Source of the DNA: Cristatella mucedo
Taxonomy: Eukaryota > Bryozoa > Phylactolaemata > Cristatellidae
NCBI GenBank assembly: GCA_009760855.2
Contig: WPIO01000046.1
Coordinates: 623,501 to 687,500, forward strand
Length of the DNA stretch: 64,000 nt
Direction: 5' to 3'
In this document: in pieces, positions 46,601 through 64,000 of the stretch
Layout of the letters: each line of letters begins with the position of its first letter
How positions within the stretch are numbered: position 1 is the stretch's first letter
Program-made: the position numbers and the translations under genes
The notes under the pieces: model-generated
What the model was told of the DNA's origin: nothing
Database searches by the model: none
Seen by the model: only the letters and a program-made list of their open reading frames with translations

Positions 46601-49600
46601 CAACTTCCTTAGCACTCTTTCCTAGGCGCTTCTGTACATATCGTTATCAGATTCAAAGTGGCTAACAATAACTATACGTCAAAAATGCAAGGTCGTGAAC
46701 GGATATCAAAGGGGCAGCCGTCAAAATAAAAGGCCATAATAATTCAGTAGCTTGTCTGCAATCGAACACCAAGGGGCCATACATTGGTCACCGCATGAAC
46801 ATCAAGTCACAATTAGATACATGAAGAATGGTGGAGTGCATGGGATCTGACATTCACTGCCGCAAATGACGTGTGTTAGACAAATCTGTAGTTCCAAATC
46901 TGCAAATCAAATGAGAATATTTGAGTAGAGGGCTTTGAGAGTATTATGGAGTGCAGGGCCGAAAGTAAAGCAATCCCCAAGCCAATGATGATAGGGCTCC
47001 CTCTCTAGCTTTTGTGTATTGCACAACTCAATTTGAAGCAAAATCCCAGTCGGCACATCACGAACATGTTCAAAATTTCGCATCGTGTATTTCAATGGCA
47101 GTCAGTCAACAATGTCATGGACAATTAATGTCGCTCGATATTTCATTGTCGTTCAGACGACGCGAAGCTGTAGCCTTGCTCTCATTCTTCCCGCCTTCAA
47201 GCACGTCAAAACTTCGTAATGATTCGCAACCCCCATAATGAGTTCGACCAGCATATCTGCACGCAGTCTCTGCACGCAGTCTTGGTTCACAATGGCTCCA
47301 AGTGACCGTACGACTTCCATGCGACCACAACGGCACCGTACTCAAGGGTGCCTACTGGCAAGAATGAGGGCCTACTTGTATACGGATACCACAGCCAAGC
47401 TGCTCCAACCATCAGGTGGCGATCACTCCGTCTTGATTTCTGGAACTCAGTACTCGCATGTGCTCTTCCCGATGCGTCACGCCGCTTACAGTTAGTGCAG
47501 CTGGATTTGCCTGTCATGAACTCCCGAAACTTCTACATCAATCAACTTCTTACTGGACATGATCTAGCTTTCTAGTATGCTGTGTATCGACATCAAGGTT
47601 CTTCAGCTCAATTGTATGTCCCTTCATTCTTCTGCTCCAGAATACCTATCCAAAATACTGTATTCATCAGGCTTTGCACTTTGCAACTCGCTCCTCTGAA
47701 CTCAAGTCGTTTATCTGTGCCTCTAACCAACTTCCAACCGTCATCTAACCGTACCTTTAATTCGCATTCTTTTGAAGACTCGAACTCACTCCCGACGGAT
47801 GTCAAGATATACCCTGACAGAAGGGACATTTAATAGAAAGCTACACACCTACAACTGCTCCTTACTTAATTTGGCTGGTCCTTGTGAATTGTCTTTTATG
47901 TGCTTATGCGTGCAGTCGCAGTGCACTTTAACGCTAACCACTTGATATGATTCCTCTGCATCACATTTAAAGTGCCTCGAAAGGTATTAAGTTCTTCAAC
48001 AAATGTCTATAAACACTATTTTATAATCATTATATTTTTACCAAATGCATTCTGAGCTGCTACTGCTCACCTGTACAAACAGCTCTAATGAGTAACCGAA
48101 TCACAATCACTTTTAGGGACACGGGACGTCCAACTAGAGGATACGGCTCAGTGCTACCACGCCACAAGCAAGGTTACGACAAGTTCCATCTGGAAACCAC
48201 GTATGCTGCATCTTTCCCCCAGCCGGTCACGTCAGCAGCTACTGTAAGTACGGCGCACTGTGCGATTGCCAACAAATAATTCAACAAGTGTGCAAAAATG
48301 CTGTTAATAACAACAATAATAATTGCTCGTTCGTTTTACACCCTTACAAAACTCAATCTCTACCAGGGTGCTTTTCAGCTGGAAACAAGAGTTAATACCA
48401 TGTTTGACTAAAGTAGCATTATGGGTCGGGCCCAAGTGAAACCCGAGCCAGACAGCGAGCACTCGAGCTCTTCCATTTTTTTTGCAAAAAAAAATGTGCT
48501 CTGGCAGCCCTCAGAGCCCTTGGCACTCCAGTATAATCGGGCACCAGAGTTTAGCTAGACTAAGCTGCACCGCCGGAACTCGTAACTAGCAGTCGTCGGG
48601 GCTACTTGGTTATTTCTAGCCTGTCAACCGTGTGCACCCCCCCACACACACACGCACGCACGCACACACACACATATCGGGCTGAGATAGCGCGATGGCG
48701 ACAAACGTGAAAAACCGAGATCAAGAGGAACCACAGATGGAAAGCTACAGACTGTTTGGTTCGTGGGGTGAGAACTGCAAGGAGCTAGTAATCAGTACTA
48801 TTGCCTGTAAGTTCCAGTCTGGTTGGAGATCTAATCTGGCCACAGAGTAAACATAAGCTTACGGTGCATGGAATGCAGTCAAACTTGCTTCAGTGGCAAG
48901 CCAAAGAGCAAGGAAAAGCTTGCAACTTTCTCTTAATCGCCTTTCATCTGTCGCTGGAACGAAACTGCTGGCCACAATCGTGCCGCCTTAGAGTTGCCGG
49001 ATGTTATTCTTCTGACTTCATGACTCAGTTTTGGGGCCGCGAGCTATAAATACCAGTCAGCAAAAACTGGAGCAGGCTCTCAGTTAAGGCTAGCAATGAC
49101 AATGTCGCATCTGGGATGATATTTATCCGTGCGTTTAGTGCTGGCTGAGTGCCACGGTGTGGCAATGACAATGTCGCATCTGGGATGATATTTATCCGTG
49201 CGTTTAGTGCTGGCTGAGTGCCACGGTGTGGCTAATGTTTTGCCTAGATAAATTAAAGATTTGCTGATCAAACAGCCTTACTTGCATAGGTGCAGAAGTG
49301 CGATAGCGGCTATCACCTTGCTTTCGGTAAGCAATTAAGAATCGCCTGCTGCTGGACTAGAATCCAATGCCTAGTTCGTACTTTACGAGCGCCTTACTCG
49401 TGTGCTAATACCCAGGAGTAATCCGGGAGTACTCAGACTAATGAGATTAAAAAAAAATTCGCTTTCAATTCGCGTTAACTTTAGTTATTAGATGGAACAA
49501 AACGAGTGATCTGGACATTTCACACCGTCGCTAAACAGCTGCTCCCTAATAATAACCATACTGATACATTTGTGTAGCACCTTTAGAGAACTTGATATCT

Positions 49601-50178
49601 TATTCTAGGCACTTTACATATGTGTGAATACATACACTTTACATATGCTACATTAAATATTACATACATATTATATTATATTCAATACTAATATTATATT
49701 AAATACTATTATATTACATATTATTACATTATATATTACATTTACATTACATAAGTTTTACCTGTACTTAAAGTGAATACGTTTCTCAAATATTACCAGC
49801 TCTGCTGGGAAGTAGAGCCCAAGGCAAGATTTTTCGGGCTTTCTGTCTCAATCGGCACAGGCTGACTCAGCGTGCGATAGCCGAACTGCCCAACCGTGCA
49901 AGCAACCGAACCGTGCAAGCAAACGCAGTCACTTTGGCCACTTATGAAATCCCCGATTGATTGCTGTCTCGCAGACACCGGCGCCGGTCGATGGAGCTAC
50001 AGCTGAGCCGGACCTCACGGAAGCCAGAAAGAAGTGCCACTCCCAGTTCACGGACAAGGCTGATTACCGCCGACCAGGTCGCAACACGTGGCAGGACGAG
50101 AGTGGGATCTATGCTAATAGCACGCAGAAGCTGGCTCTGGTCAAGCCAACCAACGTACTGCCGACGTGGCTCGAGTAA
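40566..50178 (+). CDS. CFAP95: CFAP95 (C9orf135 family): axonemal doublet-microtubule protein
   Basis: Mammalian CFAP95 is a microtubule inner protein of ciliary doublets. Five exons, all GT-AG: 40566-40669, 42450-42555, 45558-45682, 48117-48243, 49975-50178. Phases at the joins are 2, 0, 2, 0 and every junction keeps the frame. The sum is 666 bp or 221 residues (human 229). Conserved blocks in order: [13 protein letters not shown] (exon 1), REAEPKDY and ATYHRL (exon 2), [10 protein letters not shown] (exon 3), [10 protein letters not shown] (exon 4), [10 protein letters not shown] and [13 protein letters not shown] (exon 5). The start has G at -3 and +4. Introns of 1.7-3.0 kb are filled with LINE and SINE copies. 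No stop or frameshift is seen, so the gene looks intact. Exons were recognised from splice signals plus family memory; exon 3 has the weakest homology. Confidence 0.9.
41600..41728 (-). mobile_element. SINE-A copy in CFAP95 intron 1
   Basis: On the minus strand: tRNA-like head (GGGCCAGTGGTTAAGGCACTC), B-box GGGCTCGAGCCCC, and a start of the LINE-A-like tail (GAAGTGCCTGAATAGA). Confidence 0.72.
41740..41850 (+). mobile_element. LINE-A/SINE-A 3' tail in CFAP95 intron 1
   Basis: Hairpin relic GGTGCGTAGAAAGAGATTAA followed by TTATCTCATGGTAC and T/ATT-rich sequence. Confidence 0.6.
42450..42555 (+). CDS. CFAP95: CFAP95 exon 2
   Basis: Acceptor CTATTTTCACAG; the first G completes Trp. Then [11 protein letters not shown], and [12 protein letters not shown] before the donor GTAAGT (phase 0). 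Confidence 0.88.
43850..45090 (+). mobile_element. LINE-B copy with intact 396-codon C-terminal frame (CFAP95 intron 2)
   Basis: Open from 43849 to the stop at 45039. Reverse-transcriptase blocks [30 protein letters not shown] (catalytic YADD), [36 protein letters not shown] and [10 protein letters not shown], then the C-terminal [14 protein letters not shown]. The tail ends GACGGAGATACAT. The 5' part (endonuclease and early reverse transcriptase) is missing, so it cannot move by itself. Same strand as the host gene. Confidence 0.92.
45396..45450 (-). mobile_element. LINE-A/SINE-A tail fragment
   Basis: Inverted hairpin relic: AATAATAGCAC...GCGCGCTCATAGAACTTAAT. Confidence 0.5.
45558..45682 (+). 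CDS. CFAP95: CFAP95 exon 3
   Basis: Pyrimidine-rich acceptor (TTATTCTTGCAG), 41 codons plus two bases, donor AG|GTACTA. Encodes [10 protein letters not shown] through DTYWHTDLG. Both phases fit the neighbouring exons and the length fits the family. A nearer CAG at 45596 would also keep frame but has a poor tract. Confidence 0.75.
47100..48035 (+). mobile_element. LINE-A copy, old and degraded (CFAP95 intron 3)
   Basis: The LTSRLDF-type and QLVQ-like blocks (47.40-47.51 kb) and the 3' UTR with hairpin relic (AAAGTGCCTCGAAAGGTATT) at about 47970-48030 are visible; coding frames are lost. Confidence 0.65.
48117..48243 (+). CDS. CFAP95: CFAP95 exon 4
   Basis: Acceptor ATCACTTTTAG; the first G completes Arg. 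Then [16 protein letters not shown] (family: TGLPATGFGAVFPRH) through TSAAT and donor GTAAGT (phase 0). Confidence 0.9.
48310..48385 (-). mobile_element. LINE-A/SINE-A tail fragment
   Basis: AAT triplets, then CCTTACAAAACTCAATCTCTACCAGGGTGCTTT, an inverted hairpin relic. Confidence 0.5.
48640..48673. repeat. (CA)n microsatellite
   Basis: ACACAC/ACGCACGC tract of about 34 bp. Confidence 0.9.
48790..48900 (+). mobile_element. LINE-A fragment
   Basis: AAGTTCCAGTCTGGTTGG...CCACAGAGT matches the GFTANYSTES coding block of the 34.5 kb copy. Confidence 0.5.
49093..49230. repeat. Two perfect tandem copies of a 69-bp unit
   Basis: The unit starts GCAATGACAATGTCGCATC and repeats with no mismatch at a 69-bp period, in CFAP95 intron 4. 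Confidence 0.97.
49255..49425 (-). mobile_element. SINE-B copy
   Basis: On the minus strand: tRNA-like head (ACGAGTAAGGCGCTCGTAAAG), decayed B-box GGATTCTAGTCC, CAGGCGATTCTTAATTGC, a GCTATCGCACTTCTGCAC block and end TATGCAAGTAAGGCTG. Same block order as at 18.54 and 30.41 kb. Confidence 0.7.
49545..49625 (-). mobile_element. LINE-A/SINE-A tail fragment
   Basis: AATAATAACC...TAGCACCTTTAGAGAACTTGATATC...TAGGCACTTTACAT is the inverted hairpin and flank. Confidence 0.55.
49975..50178 (+). CDS. CFAP95: CFAP95 exon 5 (terminal)
   Basis: Acceptor TTGCTGTCTCGCAG. Holds the best-conserved block, KCHSQFTD...[13 protein letters not shown], and ends PTWLE plus TAA. Confidence 0.93.
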   Translation, partial: TPAPVDGATAEPDLTEARKKCHSQFTDKADYRRPGRNTWQDESGIYANSTQKLALVKPTNVLPTWLE

Positions 50179-50572
50179 CACAGGCGGTCACCCAAGTGAC
50201 CGGATGCCGGGAGAATGGCTACGCCGAGCTGACTAACGACAGCTGCTTTCCAGTATGTCGGAATTTTTTCTGGCAGCGCTGCTTTTGATAGCGAACGGGT
50301 CAATTCAGGCCAACCGTCTGGAGCAGGGCACAGGCTAGCAAAGCTTGCATTCGCTCACGCGAAAGCACCTGCCCTCGCCACATTCGCGTTCGTGCAAGCA
50401 CTCGTTCAGCATAGAGCACGTGCATACATGTAGAAGCGCCAGCATGCATACATGAATGCACAAACCATTATGCTACACGATGGCTCGAGTCGGTGCACAT
50501 TTCGGAGCTTACACTAGCCAAGCTGCTGCCCACTATTAATGACACGGACATATCTATAGGCTTGCCGTGCCA

Positions 50573-50578
50573 AATAAA
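50573..50578 (+). terminator. Candidate CFAP95 polyadenylation signal
   Basis: First AATAAA after the CFAP95 stop, about 395 bp downstream, on the correct strand. Confidence 0.45.
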
Positions 50579-51280
50579 GATAGTAAAACGCATAGACATG
50601 TTTAGTGCGTTCGCATACGTTCACAGTAAAATCCCTTACGGACCCTCGAGCATAGCCCATCCGTACCAACAGCAAAGGCAGCAGCAGCAGCAATGCACGG
50701 ATGCTGTGATGGAGTGGTTGACAGCAGGCATGAGAGCTAGCTATTCTTTAAGAGGCACCGCTTCTCAACAAAAGAGTTTGCAACGAACAATAACATAAAA
50801 GCCAACTGTGTCTTCAGCAGTGACGACAGTGCATGCAAACACTAGAGCATCGGTCACCACAGTAAGTCGCTGAGTTCATTAGTATCACGGTAATAATGAT
50901 AAAGACAGCAGCTGTCACAAACAACTAAAACGCCAAATAACCTATTCGCACAAATAACTGAAGATGCCTCCTACCACTTCCTTTTTGCCACATACCTGCA
51001 TCACTGAATTTTCTTGTTCTATTCAGTCAAGCCAATAATACTTCGCAGTGCACAATGAGGCTGCGAAACGATGACAAGCCTGGTGCACTTACCGTCACAT
51101 AATGGTGCGGTGCAATGATCAAGAGTGTTACAGTCTAGCTTATCACATTACTGACCTGCTTAAAGCAAATCAGATATGACATGATTCCGTGTGATGAAAA
51201 GGGTAACAGAGTAAAAAAATACCTATTGGCCGAGCAGACTACAACCGTGTGACTCCTGGATGCCACTCATGCACGCACGC

Positions 51281-51295
51281 GTACACACACACACA

Positions 51296-51353
<58 letters not shown>
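51281..51353. repeat. (CA)n microsatellite
   Basis: Uninterrupted ACACAC of about 55 bp, preceded by ACACACGTAC variants. Confidence 0.95.
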
Positions 51354-51355
<2 letters not shown>

Positions 51356-52606
51356 GCAAGCTGAAAGAAAAAAAAATTGAAAGAGCTATCAGCCCGGCCG
51401 TCAGAAGCTGGCAGCAAATGCAACATAAAGTGAAACATTTTCTCTTTTGGCCATGCTTATTTCTATTTAAAATTCATCACTAAAAGGCAGCTGGACACTC
51501 ATTTCCTTTCTTAAAATGCAAGCCCTTGCACTGAGTGTGCTAAAAGCCGCCAATGGCCAGCCAGAAGTCACTAGTGCCAGTCAGCGTGTGCAGATAACCG
51601 AGTGTTGGGTGTGACAACCTATAAAAAACTAAGTCAATGACTTGAGCTCATGCGAAGACAGCTTACAGAGCAGAACTTCTGCTAGCGCTCGGGTCGAGCA
51701 CCAGCAAGCGCCTGCACCGAGGCGTCACTATGCTACCAATGCCACAGGAAGTGGACACTGCACGGCAAATTAGCCTAAGGCTGTTGGACACCGAAAAACA
51801 TTTGCAGTGCCAAGCTCGTTATGGAGATGCACATAAAAACCCGCCGGCGGCACCAGTAGAAATAAAACATAAAACGGCTAGGAGAGCGGACACGACACAA
51901 CGATCTCGGCGCGACACTCGAGCACCCAGCAGCAGCTGGTGGTGGTACTCGTAGCCGGAGCACAGCGCTGGCATGCGGCGGAAGAACACAGCGCTGGCAT
52001 GCGGCGGAAGAACACAGCGCGCGGAGGCTGCAGAGCGACAAAGAGTGCACGACATGCAGCCACTAACGCGGCTGCTAACGAAGCAACTAAACGAGATTCG
52101 TTGGAGGCTCGCTTGCAGCGGCATACAGCGTGCAGGAAAGAGAACAAACGGTCACGATGCCGCGGAAGAGCCGGGAGCGCCAGCACAGAGAGCTGCCGCA
52201 CTTGTGCGCGCTACAAGGTGCTACGGTGGGTGGCTCGTCAGGTTTGGCAGCGCATACATAGGACCGCTACAGGCGTCAGTCGGCGATCAGTCAGTCTGCC
52301 AGTCGGCGACACCCGGGCAGCAAGCTCGCACGAGCAGCCATAACGATGGGGCGTCTTCTCGCCGAACGGGAGCGTGAGATGTGTGAATGCGCGACGTCAC
52401 GGACACTGGAGACAGCCATCGACCAGCCAGATTTTTAGGCAACCGTTCAGCAAACCACCAGCAGCTGAGCCATCAGCCGAAGGGGGAGGGGGCGGAGTCA
52501 TCATCCACCGGAGCCACGTGGCCTGGCATCACTCGCCCAGGCCACGTGGCAGCTTTTTGCACGGCAGCCAGCGCTGGGCAACGCTAGCCAGAAAAGAGGG
52601 CAGTGG

Positions 52607-64000
<11,394 letters not shown>

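Larger units (their letters stand above)
50179..52606. other. Interval between convergent CFAP95 and CENPJ; GC-rich patch at 51.9-52.4 kb
   Basis: Holds the CFAP95 3' UTR (left), presumed CENPJ 3' UTR (right) and a (CA)n tract. The 51.9-52.44 kb patch is CpG-rich. It contains an ATG at 52346 with A at -3 and G at +4, followed after 28 bases by a possible donor (GAGC|GTGAGA). That could be a plus-strand first exon, but no second exon was found. No CENPJ polyadenylation signal was identified. Confidence 0.4.

Noticed and set aside
49093-49230. CRISPR-like or satellite array
   Set aside because: Only two copies, directly adjacent with no spacers, in a eukaryotic intron.

Overview
This is an animal nuclear genome window, most likely from an invertebrate. 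It has intron-containing orthologues of animal genes, tRNA-derived SINEs, L2/CR1-type LINEs, relics of hAT and Tc1/mariner DNA transposons, and very long dinucleotide microsatellites. Nothing bacterial or viral is visible. Coding exons are GC-rich with Ala, Ser and Gln runs; the repeat-filled DNA between them is closer to base-neutral. I cannot place the species from sequence alone.

Four protein-coding genes can be supported. (1) SPSB3-like, minus strand, 3.19-4.30 kb, is a SPRY plus SOCS-box substrate receptor for a Cullin-RING ligase, sitting in a large GC-rich island (about 1.3-5.1 kb). (2) AREL1, minus strand, 25.05-28.66 kb, is a filamin-repeat HECT ubiquitin ligase in two coding exons; the splice joint restores the family alignment exactly. 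(3) CFAP95 (C9orf135 family), plus strand, 40.57-50.18 kb, has five exons of 104-204 bp that I assembled from splice sites, reading phase and homology. They sum to a complete 221-residue ciliary protein. (4) CENPJ/CPAP/SAS-4, minus strand, 52.6 kb to beyond the right edge, has five exons visible, including a 74-bp exon and an apparent GC-AG intron. It carries the family coiled coil and the full C-terminal TCP10/G-box domain. CFAP95 and CENPJ converge with their stop codons about 2.4 kb apart.

The rest is mostly transposon debris. LINE-A (L2/CR1-like, reverse transcriptase with YADD, 3' hairpin then ATT repeats) has about 20 copies or fragments in both orientations. LINE-B is a second, related family, with one open 396-codon 3' reading frame in CFAP95 intron 2. 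Two tRNA-derived SINE families are present. SINE-A carries a 3' tail copied from the LINE-A hairpin, which suggests a LINE/SINE partnership. A decayed transposon gene of a widespread but unclassified family lies at 15.4-17.1 kb, and two different hAT relics are fused at 20.4-22.4 kb. Microsatellites include a TC tract of about 760 bp (11.8 kb), two TG tracts of 484 and 264 bp inside CENPJ introns, and a TATG/TA tract next to a CENPJ splice donor.

The genes do not form one operon-like unit. Two are ubiquitin-ligase components (SPSB3, AREL1) and two belong to centriole and cilium biology (CENPJ, CFAP95).
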